From assembly GCA_965207165.1 (NCBI GenBank), contig OZ242265.1:2976001-3040000 (forward strand): a stretch of 64,000 bases of DNA, written 5' to 3'. The position numbers were made by a program, and so were the translations under genes. Numbering within the stretch: the stretch's first letter is position 1; each line of letters starts with the position of its first letter. The notes under the pieces were generated by a model that saw nothing but the letters and a program-made list of their open reading frames with translations, did no database searches and had not been told where the DNA came from. Positions 14,682 to 23,335 of this stretch are shown here, piece after piece. This DNA comes from JAAXHV01 sp965207165 (GTDB lineage Bacteria > Pseudomonadota > Gammaproteobacteria > Eutrophobiales > Eutrophobiaceae).

Positions 14682-16316
14682 ATGAACGCTGAACACATCT
14701 ATGAAGCCGGTCTGGGTAAAAATCAGGCCAATTACACGCCCTTGTCGCCGCTGACCTTCATCGAACGGGCGGCATCCGTTTATCCCGATTACACTTCCGT
14801 CATCCATGGTGAGTTACGGTTTACCTGGGCCGAGACCTACACGCGCTGCCGGCGCCTGGCGTCCGCGCTGAGCAGGCGGGGCATCGGGAAAAACGATACG
14901 GTGTCGGCCATGTTGCCGAATATACCGGCCATGTACGAGGCTCACTTCGGTGTGGGCATGACCGGCGCCGTGCTGAATGCGCTTAACTACCGGCTGGATG
15001 CCGACGCCATCGCGTTCATGCTGGACCACGGCGAAGCAAAGGCGATTATTACCGACCGCGAATTCTCCAGCGTCATCAAGGAGGCCATCGCAATATCAGG
15101 CCGGGAACTCCTCGTGATTGACGTCGATGACCCCATGTACGACGGCGGCGAGTTGATCGGCGAGATTGACTATGAAGCCTTTCTGCTGGAAGGGGAGCCG
15201 GATTTCGAATGGCGTTTGCCGGAGGATGAATGGGACGCTATCGCCTTGTGTTACACCTCCGGCACTACCGGCAACCCGAAAGGGGTTGTGACCCATCACC
15301 GCGGCGCCTACCTGAACGCGATCTCCAACCTGCTGGTATGGAATACTGCCGCCCACCCCGTTTACCTGTGGACCCTGCCCATGTTCCACTGCAACGGCTG
15401 GTGTTTCCCCTGGGGCATCGCATCGGTGATCGGGACCAACGTCTGCTTGCGCGCCGTCAGGGCGGATGACATTTTCTCCCAGATCAGGGAACACAGGGTA
15501 GACCATCTTTGCGGCGCGCCCATCGTATTGAACCTGCTGGCCAATGCCCCCGCCGGATTAAAGCAGGGTATTGATCACCAGGTCAAGGTCATGACCGCAG
15601 CATCAGCGCCACCGCCCGCCGTGTTGCAGGCCATGGAGGAAATGAATTTCCCTGTTACGCATGTTTACGGCCTGACTGAAATCTACGGGCCGGCGGTAGT
15701 CTGTGCCTGGCGCGAGGAATGGAACGGACTGCCCATCGAGAAGCAGGCTGAAATCAAGTCGCGGCAAGGTGTCCGCTATCCATTACAGGAGGCCGTAATG
15801 GTGGCAGACCCGGAAACACTGGAACCTGTCCCCAGGGACGGTGAAACCATCGGTGAGATATTACACCGCGGCAATATCGTGATGAAAGGCTACCTGAAAA
15901 ATCCCGCCGCAACGGAGAGCGCCTTCAAGGGAGGCTGGTTCCACAGCGGCGACCTGGCCGTCTGGCATGAAGACGGTTACGTGGAGATCAAGGACCGCTC
16001 GAAGGATATTATCATTTCCGGCGGCGAAAACATTTCCAGCATAGAGGTGGAAAATACGCTTTACCATCATCCGGCAATCATGGAAGCGGCGGTAGTCGCC
16101 CGGCCCGATGAGAAATGGGGCGAGACCCCCTGCGCATTCGTCACCCTGAAAGACGGGGAAACACTGTCGGAGGAAGACGTGTTCGAGTTCTGCCGCAACA
16201 ACATGGCCCGCTTCAAGATACCCAAAAGCATTGTCTTCGGACCGCTGCCGAAGACCTCCACCGGCAAGATCCAGAAATTCATCCTGCGCGATCAGGCGCG
16301 CAACATGGGTGGTTAA
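14682..16316 (+). CDS. Acyl-CoA synthetase (AMP-forming, medium/long-chain fatty acid-CoA ligase type)
   Basis: A 544-residue ANL-superfamily ligase. The P-loop YTSGTTGNPKG (about 190-200), TLPMFHCNGWCFPWG, the VYGLTEIYGP adenine-binding motif, GWFHSGDLAVWHEDGYVEIKDR (split here only for length), and PKTSTGKIQKF with the C-terminal catalytic Lys are all intact. It resembles the DmdB/AlkK branch of acyl-CoA synthetases. It should activate a free carboxylic acid to its CoA ester with ATP in the cytoplasm, giving the island its entry step. It is divergent from the ferredoxin and followed six bases later by a CoA-binding protein. Confidence 0.93.
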   Translation: MNAEHIYEAGLGKNQANYTPLSPLTFIERAASVYPDYTSVIHGELRFTWAETYTRCRRLASALSRRGIGKNDTVSAMLPNIPAMYEAHFGVGMTGAVLNALNYRLDADAIAFMLDHGEAKAIITDREFSSVIKEAIAISGRELLVIDVDDPMYDGGELIGEIDYEAFLLEGEPDFEWRLPEDEWDAIALCYTSGTTGNPKGVVTHHRGAYLNAISNLLVWNTAAHPVYLWTLPMFHCNGWCFPWGIASVIGTNVCLRAVRADDIFSQIREHRVDHLCGAPIVLNLLANAPAGLKQGIDHQVKVMTAASAPPPAVLQAMEEMNFPVTHVYGLTEIYGPAVVCAWREEWNGLPIEKQAEIKSRQGVRYPLQEAVMVADPETLEPVPRDGETIGEILHRGNIVMKGYLKNPAATESAFKGGWFHSGDLAVWHEDGYVEIKDRSKDIIISGGENISSIEVENTLYHHPAIMEAAVVARPDEKWGETPCAFVTLKDGETLSEEDVFEFCRNNMARFKIPKSIVFGPLPKTSTGKIQKFILRDQARNMGG

Positions 16317-16321
16317 CAGGC

Positions 16322-16798
16322 ATGTTTTCTGTTAGCAGCAACGACCTGATGGAGATCTTTGCCACAAACAAAAGGGTGGCAATAGTCGGCCTGTCAAACG
16401 ACCCGATGCGGCCCAGTTACTTTGCCGGCAAGTACCTGCAGAATCACGGCTTTGACATCGTCCCCGTCAACCCCAATTACCAGGAAATACTTGGGGAGAC
16501 CTGTTACCCCGACCTGTTGTCCATTCCCGGCAAAGTGGACGTGGTCGACCTGTTTCAACGCCCGGACCGGGTCATGCCGTTTGTCCGGCAGGCCATTGAC
16601 ATCGGCGCCCGCGTTGTCTGGATGCAACTGAACATCATTAACGAAGAGGCGGCAAAACTGGCGCGGGACGCCGGACTGAAAGTGGTCATGGACCGCTGCA
16701 TGAAAATCGAATACGCCCGCTTGTACGGCGGGCTGAACTATGCCGGCGTGAATACCAGGGTAATCTCGGCCAAACGCCCGTTATTCGTAAACCGGTGA
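16322..16798 (+). CDS. CoA-binding domain protein (YccU/succinyl-CoA ligase alpha-like Rossmann domain)
   Basis: A 158-residue single-domain protein of the CoA_binding_2 type. VAIVGLSNDPMRPSYFAG is the CoA-binding loop, followed by VPVNPNYQEILGETCYPDL and VVWMQLNIINEEAAKLARDAG. Homologues occur singly next to acyl-CoA ligases or MetY-type genes and bind CoA; no reaction is established. It is sandwiched between the acyl-CoA synthetase (5 bp) and MetY (14 bp) on the same strand, so it could belong to either unit. The longer upstream frame overlaps the ligase and is rejected. Confidence 0.88.
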   Translation: MFSVSSNDLMEIFATNKRVAIVGLSNDPMRPSYFAGKYLQNHGFDIVPVNPNYQEILGETCYPDLLSIPGKVDVVDLFQRPDRVMPFVRQAIDIGARVVWMQLNIINEEAAKLARDAGLKVVMDRCMKIEYARLYGGLNYAGVNTRVISAKRPLFVNR

Positions 16799-16812
16799 TG
16801 TGAGAGAGAACC

Positions 16813-18099
16813 ATGGCTGATAAAGAATTCGGTATTGAAACGCTGTGCCTCCACGCAGGACAGATACCTGACGCGGTAACCGGTTCCCGTGCGGTGCCGA
16901 TTTACCAGACCGCGTCCTACGTGTTCGATGACCCGAGCCATGCGGCCAGCCTGTTTGACCTGCAAACCTTCGGCAACGTCTACACGCGCATGATGAACCC
17001 GACCACCTCCGTGTTCGAGGAGCGCATGGCGGCGCTGGAGAACGGACGCGCAGCCCTGGCTGTGAGTTCCGGCATGGCCGCGCAGATGGTCGCCCTGCTG
17101 ACCCTGATGGAAGAAGGTGACGAGCTGGTTTCCGCCACAACGTTATACGGCGGAACCTATTCACAGTTTGACGTGACCTTCAAAAAATTCGGGATCAAGG
17201 TTGTTTTCGTCGATCCGGACGACCCGGATCATTTCCGCAAGGCGATAACGGCGAAGACCAAGGCCGTCTACGCCGAAACCGTCGGCAACCCGTTGAATAA
17301 TATCCTGGACCTGGAAGCCGTCGCGGCAATAGCCAACGAGGCAGGTATCCCGCTGGTAATAGATAATACGTTTGCCTCGCCTTACCTGTGCCGGCCAATG
17401 GATTTCGGGGCGGATATCGTGACCCACTCCGCGACCAAGTTCATCGGCGGGCACGGCACGTCCATCGGCGGCGTGCTGGTCGAATCGGGCCGGTTCGACT
17501 GGGCCAACGGCAATTTCCCCGGTATGACCGAGCCGTCCAAGGGTTATCACGGGGTCCGCTTCTATGAAACCTTCGGCGACTTCGGTTTCACCATGAAGGC
17601 GCGCTGCGAAACCCTGCGCACGCTGGGGCCCAGCCTGAGCCCGTTCAATGCCTTCCTGTTCCTGCAGGGACTGGAAACCCTGCCCGTGCGTATGGACCGG
17701 CACTGTGAAAACGCCCTTGCCGTGGCGCGTTATCTTGCAGGGCATGAAGCTGTCTCCTGGGTGAAATACGCGGGCCTCGAAGACAATGAATACCATGAAC
17801 TTGCCAGGAAATACCTGCCCAAGGGAGCGGGATCGATACTTTGTTTCGGCGTAAAAGGCGGCGTTGAAGCCGGGGTTAAATTCATTGAGAATGCACAGTT
17901 TCTAAGTCACCTGGCGAATGTCGGGGACGCAAAAACCCTGATCATCCATCCGGCTTCCACCACTCATAGACAGTTATCCGAAGAAGAACAGTTGACCGCC
18001 GGCGTCAGCCCCGACATGGTGCGCATATCAGTGGGACTTGAGACCATCGACGATATTCTCTGGGACCTGGACCAGGCCCTGCAGAAATCCCAGGTCTAG
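16813..18099 (+). CDS. metY: O-acetylhomoserine sulfhydrylase / aminocarboxypropyltransferase
   Basis: A 428-residue PLP enzyme of the Cys/Met metabolism family. Landmarks are ETLCLHAGQIPDAVTGSRAVPIYQTASY-type opening, YTRMMNPTTSVFEERMAALE, the substrate loop SATTLYGGTYSQF, VIDNTFASPYLCRP, and SATKFIGGHGTSIGG with the PLP Lys. Length and the long GF-rich insert after it are those of O-acetylhomoserine sulfhydrylases rather than cystathionine gamma-synthase. It makes homocysteine from O-acetylhomoserine and sulfide for methionine synthesis. The ribosome site GAGAG precedes the ATG. It sits downstream of the CoA-binding protein and upstream of the malic enzyme. Confidence 0.92.
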   Translation: MADKEFGIETLCLHAGQIPDAVTGSRAVPIYQTASYVFDDPSHAASLFDLQTFGNVYTRMMNPTTSVFEERMAALENGRAALAVSSGMAAQMVALLTLMEEGDELVSATTLYGGTYSQFDVTFKKFGIKVVFVDPDDPDHFRKAITAKTKAVYAETVGNPLNNILDLEAVAAIANEAGIPLVIDNTFASPYLCRPMDFGADIVTHSATKFIGGHGTSIGGVLVESGRFDWANGNFPGMTEPSKGYHGVRFYETFGDFGFTMKARCETLRTLGPSLSPFNAFLFLQGLETLPVRMDRHCENALAVARYLAGHEAVSWVKYAGLEDNEYHELARKYLPKGAGSILCFGVKGGVEAGVKFIENAQFLSHLANVGDAKTLIIHPASTTHRQLSEEEQLTAGVSPDMVRISVGLETIDDILWDLDQALQKSQV

Positions 18100-18125
18100 C
18101 CTGTATTTCCTGTGCATCCACGTAA

Positions 18126-20429
18126 ATGAAAAAAGTCAAAACCACCCGGCAGAAAATCGGCGAGGTTCGGGATGCCGCGCTGGATTACCACCGGAAATCC
18201 CCTCCCGGAAAACTGACGATCCACTCGACCAAGCCCCTGGCCAACCAGCATGACCTGGCCCTGGCCTATTCGCCGGGTGTGGCCGCCGCCTGCGAAGAGA
18301 TCGTCCGGGACCCGGCGCAGGTGTCTGAACTGACGACTAGGGGCAATCTCGTTGCCGTCATCAGCAACGGCACTGCGGTACTGGGACTTGGCCCTATCGG
18401 ACCGCTGGCATCCAAACCGGTCATGGAAGGCAAGGCGGTGTTATTCAAGAAGTTCTCGGGCATTGACGTGTTCGACCTGGAAGTGAATGAGACCGATCCG
18501 GACAAACTGGTCGATATCATCGCCAGCCTTGAACCCACCTTCGGCGCCATCAACCTGGAAGATATCAAGGCCCCGGAGTGTTTTATCGTTGAACGCAAAC
18601 TGCAGGAACGGCTGAGCATACCGGTTATCCACGACGACCAGCACGGCACGGCCATCATCGTCGCCGCCGCCATCACCAACGGCCTGCACCTGGTAGGCAA
18701 GAAAATGGAAGAGATCAAGCTGGTCACCTCTGGAGCCGGGGCCGCGGCCCTGGCCTGCCTGGACCTGCTGGTTGCCATGGGCCTGAAGAAAGACAATATC
18801 ATCGTCACCGATATTGCCGGAGTAGTCTATCAAGGTCGCAGGAAACTGATGGATCCCTTCAAGTCCCGTTATGTCCGCAAAACGAGAGCGAGAACACTGG
18901 GAACGGCAATCAAAAATGCGGACGTGTTCCTGGGCCTGTCCGTAGGGAACGTGCTGAAACCGGCCATGCTGAAACGCATGGCGGACAAACCCATCATCAT
19001 GGCCCTGGCCAACCCCGTTCCGGAAATCGCACCCGAGACGGCGAAAATGGCCCGCCCGGACGCCATTATCGCGACCGGGCGATCCGACCTTCCCAACCAG
19101 GTCAATAACGTAATCTGTTTCCCGTACCTGTTTCGCGGCGCGCTCGACGTGGGCGCGACAAGCATCAACGAGGACATGAAGATCGCCTGCGTCAAGGCCA
19201 TCGCCGACCTGGCGATGGCCGAATCATCGGAGGTGGTAAGCCGCGCCTACGGCGGGCGCGACCTGATTTTCGGTCCCGACTACATCATCCCCAAACCGTT
19301 CGACCCGCGCCTGATCGTGCGCCTGGCCCCGGCCGTTGCCAGGGCCGCCATGGAGAGCGGCGTAGCAACCCGGCCAATCACCGACTTCAAGAGCTACCGT
19401 CAGCGGCTTATCCAGTTCGTGTTTCAGACGGGCACCATTATGAATCCCGTGTTCGACCAGGCTGCGCGGGACCCGAAGCGCATCGCCTACGCCGAAGGAG
19501 AAGAGCGCCGCGTGCTCCAGGCCGTACAGCAGACGATAGACGAAGGTCTTGCCAGACCGTTACTGGTAGGACGCACGGAAGTAATCAACCGCCGTATCGC
19601 GGAACTGGGCCTGGCCATGGTCAAGGACCGGGACTTCGATGTGATTAACCCGGTAAAGGACAAGCGTTGCCTGGAACTGGCCGAGTTGTATCACGGCATC
19701 AAGGGAAGGTCCGGTATCTCGCCGGACGAGGCGCGCCGCATAGTGCGTACCCAATCCTCCGCGCTGGCTGCCCTGCTGTTGATGCACGGCGACGTGGACG
19801 CCATGCTGTGCGGTACCATCGGGCCATTTATCAACCATCTCACCCACGTTCGCGACATCATAGGCAAGCGTGAAGATGTCAGGGATTTCTCTTCCGTGAC
19901 GGTGCTGGTACTCCCGGAAGGAACGTTTTTCCTCTGTGATTCCCACGTGGTCCCGGTGCCCGGGGTCGATGATATCGTGGCCATGACACTGCTGGCTGCG
20001 GAAGCCGTGCAGCGCTTCGGCATCAAGCCGCGTATCGCCCTGGTTTCCCATTCCAATTTCGGCACCAGGAATAACGAATCCTCCGAAAAAATGCGCGCCG
20101 CGGCGAAAATCCTGCAGGAACTGGAGCCGCAACTGGTAGTGGAAGGCGAGATGCACGCTGATGCCGCCATATCGGAAGCCATTCGCGCCAATGCATTTCC
20201 CGACTCAAAACTGCGCGGCCGCGCCAACACGTTAATTCTGCCCAATATAGACGCGGCCAATATCTCGTTTAACCTGCTGAAGATGCTGGGCGGCGGCGTC
20301 ACCGTGGGACCGGTACTGGTTGGGGCTGCGAGACCGGCGCATATCCTGACGAATGCCTCAACCGCACACGGGATCGTCAACATGTCCGCACTGGCCGTGG
20401 TGGAGGCACAGAGCCGGACGCTGGCGTAA
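18126..20429 (+). CDS. maeB: NADP-dependent malic enzyme with C-terminal phosphotransacetylase-like domain
   Basis: A 767-residue MaeB. Residues 1-430 are the malic enzyme: HSTKPLANQHDLALAYSPGVA, LEDIKAPECF, IPVIHDDQHGTAI and the NADP-binding VTSGAGAAALACLDL. Residues about 440-767 are a phosphate acetyltransferase-like domain (RIAYAEGEERRVLQAVQ, ILPNIDAANISFNLLKMLGGG), which in proteobacterial MaeB is regulatory and senses acetyl-CoA. The enzyme converts malate to pyruvate with NADPH production, draining TCA intermediates during growth on acids. Only 26 bp separate it from metY. The start ATG 18126 has no clear ribosome site, but the N-terminus matches the family. Confidence 0.95.
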   Translation: MKKVKTTRQKIGEVRDAALDYHRKSPPGKLTIHSTKPLANQHDLALAYSPGVAAACEEIVRDPAQVSELTTRGNLVAVISNGTAVLGLGPIGPLASKPVMEGKAVLFKKFSGIDVFDLEVNETDPDKLVDIIASLEPTFGAINLEDIKAPECFIVERKLQERLSIPVIHDDQHGTAIIVAAAITNGLHLVGKKMEEIKLVTSGAGAAALACLDLLVAMGLKKDNIIVTDIAGVVYQGRRKLMDPFKSRYVRKTRARTLGTAIKNADVFLGLSVGNVLKPAMLKRMADKPIIMALANPVPEIAPETAKMARPDAIIATGRSDLPNQVNNVICFPYLFRGALDVGATSINEDMKIACVKAIADLAMAESSEVVSRAYGGRDLIFGPDYIIPKPFDPRLIVRLAPAVARAAMESGVATRPITDFKSYRQRLIQFVFQTGTIMNPVFDQAARDPKRIAYAEGEERRVLQAVQQTIDEGLARPLLVGRTEVINRRIAELGLAMVKDRDFDVINPVKDKRCLELAELYHGIKGRSGISPDEARRIVRTQSSALAALLLMHGDVDAMLCGTIGPFINHLTHVRDIIGKREDVRDFSSVTVLVLPEGTFFLCDSHVVPVPGVDDIVAMTLLAAEAVQRFGIKPRIALVSHSNFGTRNNESSEKMRAAAKILQELEPQLVVEGEMHADAAISEAIRANAFPDSKLRGRANTLILPNIDAANISFNLLKMLGGGVTVGPVLVGAARPAHILTNASTAHGIVNMSALAVVEAQSRTLA

Positions 20430-20451
20430 TGGAGAATCTCTCTTTCTGCTG

Positions 20452-20922
20452 TTATTGACGGGAGAAGACGACATTTCCGGGCTTTTTGCGGACCACCACA
20501 GTCCCCGACAGCTTGTCATGCCAGCCCTGTTTCCTCTTGTCGAACGCTATCCAGATAAATCCCAGCCCGAGCGGCAACATTGACAACAGGTAACCGACCT
20601 ACCTGGCGATAAGCCGGGGAGTGGTTGGATGCTCTCCCGTAACCGCATCAACTACCTTGGCGGATATGGCCATCTTGCCCGGTGTCGCTCCATTGAATAC
20701 CCAGAACAGGATCACGTATGCTGCCGGCAGCAATGAGGAAATAAGAAAATCCAGCAGGAGATCTGTCGTTGCGACATAAGCAAACCCGAACATGATTGGT
20801 GATAAAGGTGTGGTAATGAGCGCGATCAAAAAACCGTCAATGAGGAATGCCCAGGCGCGTATCCAGAAGCCTGCATACTCGAGATCATCTCGCTCTGTTT
20901 TCTCCACCTGAGTTATCTCCAC
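20452..20922 (-). pseudogene. RDD-family membrane protein interrupted by an in-frame TAG
   Basis: The frame opens with a typical RDD protein (EYAGFWIRAWAFLIDGFLIA, then FWVFNGATPGKMAISAKVVD) and stops at a TAG at 20601-20599 after PRLIAR. The same frame continues past the stop as VGYLLSMLPLGLGFIWIAFD and KRKQGWHDKLSGTVVVRKK to a natural TAA at 20454-20452, which is exactly the conserved RDD C-terminus. A single base change (TAC Tyr to TAG) explains it. The 156-codon gene is thus either a fresh pseudogene or read through. RDD proteins are small integral membrane proteins of mostly unknown transport role. It converges on maeB. Confidence 0.85.
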
Positions 20923-20946
20923 TGCATTTGATATGTGATTAAGGAA

Positions 20947-21215
20947 CTAGTACCCTTTCCAGTTAATATTGACATGTTCAGAGCCAAGCAGCAGCGCCAA
21001 GACAAGGCGCAGTCCGCAGAGAATGGCGCGCCCTTGTCAAGGACTGCAACGCCGTATTGGCGCTGCTGCTTGGCTCCCTGCGGGCGGGTCAGGAAGCGGT
21101 CGCCCGCGGCGTTACGCCGCTTGGCAAGGGCGCGCCATTCCCTGCACGGCGCGCCTTGCGCTCAACCGCTTCCTGACCCGCTGAACATGTCAATATTAAC
21201 TGGAAAGGGTACTAG
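20947..21215. mobile_element. MITE-like element with perfect 35-bp terminal inverted repeats and nested internal hairpins
   Basis: The left arm 20947-20981 and right arm 21181-21215 are exact reverse complements over 35 bp (CTAGTACCCTTTCC... / ...GGAAAGGGTACTAG). Inside are two more perfect inverted repeats: 20982-21000 with 21057-21075 (19 bp) and 21085-21100 with 21165-21180 (16 bp), plus a small GCGGCG-tta-CGCCGC hairpin at 21106-21120. The whole 269 bp would fold as a long stem closed by two large arms. No transposase or credible protein is encoded. The outermost CTAG could be a 4-bp target duplication. Fills most of the 340-bp gap before hyuA. Confidence 0.85.
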
Positions 21216-21262
21216 CATTGTAAACCATTCATATACTCTTTTTTCCGTACAATGTCTGAGTC

Positions 21263-23335
21263 ATGAGTTCCATAGGAATTGACATCGGCGGCACCTTTAC
21301 CGACGTCGTCGTCATGGGTGATGACGGTTCCGTCAGTACGACCAAGTCGCCATCGACGCCGGGCCGGTTGCAGGAAGGCCTGCTGCAGGCTCTCACGGCG
21401 GCCGCAGAGAAGGAAAAGACCGATCTTGTTACCCTGCTTGGCCGCAGCGACCGGATCGCCCACGGCACTACCGCTGCGACCAATGCTTTTATCGAACGGC
21501 GCGGCGCCAGGGTGGCGCTGCTGACCACGCGCGGGTTTGAGGACACCATGATCATGCAGCGCATGATGGGCATGACCGCCGGTCTCAGTCCCTCCGAGTT
21601 GACCGATTATTCAAACCGGAGTGTTCCTGACCCGATAGTTCCCCGATCGCTGATATTCGGAATCAGCGAGCGTATCGATTATCGCGGTGACGTGATTGCA
21701 CCGCTGGCTGAACAGGAAGTGTACGATGCCGCCGCCAGGATCAAGGAGGCCGGGATTGAGGCAGTGGCCGTCTCTTACCTCTGGTCGTTCAAGAATACCG
21801 TCCATGAAAACAGGACCAGGGAAATCCTTGCCGGGGAACTGCCCGGTGTTTACCTGTCGTTGTCCTGCGAGCTGGTGCCGCGCCTGGGAGAATATGAACG
21901 CACGGCAACGACTGTCATCAACGCCTACCTGGGTCCCCTGGTACGCAACTATACCGATGAGCTTAACCGGCGGCTGGGTAACAACCGCTTGTTTTTGCTG
22001 GATTCCTGCGGCGGGGTTATGACCCCCGACGAAGCTGGCCGGGCGCCTGTGCGGTTGTTGCTCTCAGGTCCGTCCGGCGGCGTCACCGCGGCGAAGTACA
22101 TGGGCAATATGTGCGGCCACGAAAATATCATTTCATTCGACATGGGGGGGACCTCCACGGACGTGGCCGTGATTGCAGGGGGAGAAGCGAGCAGACGCAA
22201 GGAAACCGTTGCGGATAAATATCACCTGTTGCTTCCCATGCTGGACGTGCGGGCTATTGGCGCCGGAGGAGGATCAGTCGCGGGTGTAGAGGAAGGCGGA
22301 TACATCTACGTAGGACCCGAGAGTGCGGGTGCCGAGCCCGGTCCCGCCTGTTACGGACGCGGAGGAGAACGCCCGACCGTGACCGACGCCGACGTGGTTC
22401 TCGGCATAATCGACCCTGCCGGGTTTCTGGGCGGGAAACTGGCTCTGGATCGGGAACAAGCGCGTGAGGCAGTGAGGGTTCATGTGGCCGACCCGCTCAA
22501 GCTGTCGGTTGAGGAAGCGGCCGCGGGCATCAAGCGGATTGTGGATGCGCGCATGGCGGATTTACTGAGGACCGTTACCATCGAGCAGGGCCACGACGCC
22601 CGAGAATTTGTGCTGTACGCATTCGGCGGTGCTGGCCCTGCCCATGCGCCGGCATTTGCCCTGGACGTGGTCGAAGAGGTACTGATCCCTTCCAGTCAGT
22701 CCGTTTTCTGCGCATTTGGCGCGGTTGCCTCCGACATTACGTTAAGCGTGGGCCGTGCAGAACCGAAACGCTACGGCAGGGATGGAAAAGGCGCCGTTGA
22801 ACTTTCCGGCATCGAAGCCATATTCAGTGATCTTGAAGAACAGGCCAATGAATCCCTGGCCCTGCAGAATGTAACGCCGGAACACCGCCGCTTCAGTCGC
22901 ATAGTAGAGGTGCGTTTCATCCGCCAGACAAAGTCCCTGGCGGTGCCGTTTCCCGGCACGATTGAGGGCCTCGTTGAAAGCTTCCTTGATGCGTATAAAA
23001 AACGCTACGGTGCCGAGGCTGTACCTGAAAAAGCAGGGTTCGAGTTCGTCACCTACGTCATTGAGGCCGTCGGTCTGCTGCCCCGTCCTGACTGTGCCCG
23101 CTATCCATCCGCCGGAGAGGACGCGAACCAGGCTGTAAAAGGAAGTCGCCCGGTTTATGATATGGTGAGACAGGAATTCGTCGATACGCCCATATTCCGG
23201 GGGGAAGCACTGCAATACGGCAACCGGATCCCTGGGCCTGCGATAATTGAATATGAGACGACAACTGTTGCAATTCATTCGGGACAGGTCGGCACGGTTG
23301 ACGAATTTCTGGGTATATCCATCAGGAAAGTGTGA
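21263..23335 (+). CDS. Hydantoinase/oxoprolinase A-type subunit (HyuA; acetone carboxylase beta-like)
   Basis: A 690-residue protein with the ASKHA-type ATPase fold: N-terminal GIDIGGTFTDVVVMGDDG, RIAHGTTAATNAFIERRGAR, LLSGPSGGVTAA, ISFDMGGTSTDVAVI, and LYAFGGAGPAHA. HyuA-type subunits phosphorylate or activate the substrate with ATP in N-methylhydantoinases, 5-oxoprolinase and acetone or acetophenone carboxylases. Its partner follows with a one-base stop/start overlap. Because that partner carries an acetone-carboxylase-gamma-like domain, ATP-dependent carboxylation of a ketone is at least as likely as hydantoin hydrolysis. Starts at ATG 21263, 48 bp after the MITE-like element. Confidence 0.88.
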   Translation: MSSIGIDIGGTFTDVVVMGDDGSVSTTKSPSTPGRLQEGLLQALTAAAEKEKTDLVTLLGRSDRIAHGTTAATNAFIERRGARVALLTTRGFEDTMIMQRMMGMTAGLSPSELTDYSNRSVPDPIVPRSLIFGISERIDYRGDVIAPLAEQEVYDAAARIKEAGIEAVAVSYLWSFKNTVHENRTREILAGELPGVYLSLSCELVPRLGEYERTATTVINAYLGPLVRNYTDELNRRLGNNRLFLLDSCGGVMTPDEAGRAPVRLLLSGPSGGVTAAKYMGNMCGHENIISFDMGGTSTDVAVIAGGEASRRKETVADKYHLLLPMLDVRAIGAGGGSVAGVEEGGYIYVGPESAGAEPGPACYGRGGERPTVTDADVVLGIIDPAGFLGGKLALDREQAREAVRVHVADPLKLSVEEAAAGIKRIVDARMADLLRTVTIEQGHDAREFVLYAFGGAGPAHAPAFALDVVEEVLIPSSQSVFCAFGAVASDITLSVGRAEPKRYGRDGKGAVELSGIEAIFSDLEEQANESLALQNVTPEHRRFSRIVEVRFIRQTKSLAVPFPGTIEGLVESFLDAYKKRYGAEAVPEKAGFEFVTYVIEAVGLLPRPDCARYPSAGEDANQAVKGSRPVYDMVRQEFVDTPIFRGEALQYGNRIPGPAIIEYETTTVAIHSGQVGTVDEFLGISIRKV

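Noticed and set aside
20935..21282. A 115-codon frame across the MITE-like element
   Set aside because: Its sequence simply follows the inverted repeats; no family resemblance and it overlaps the hyuA start.
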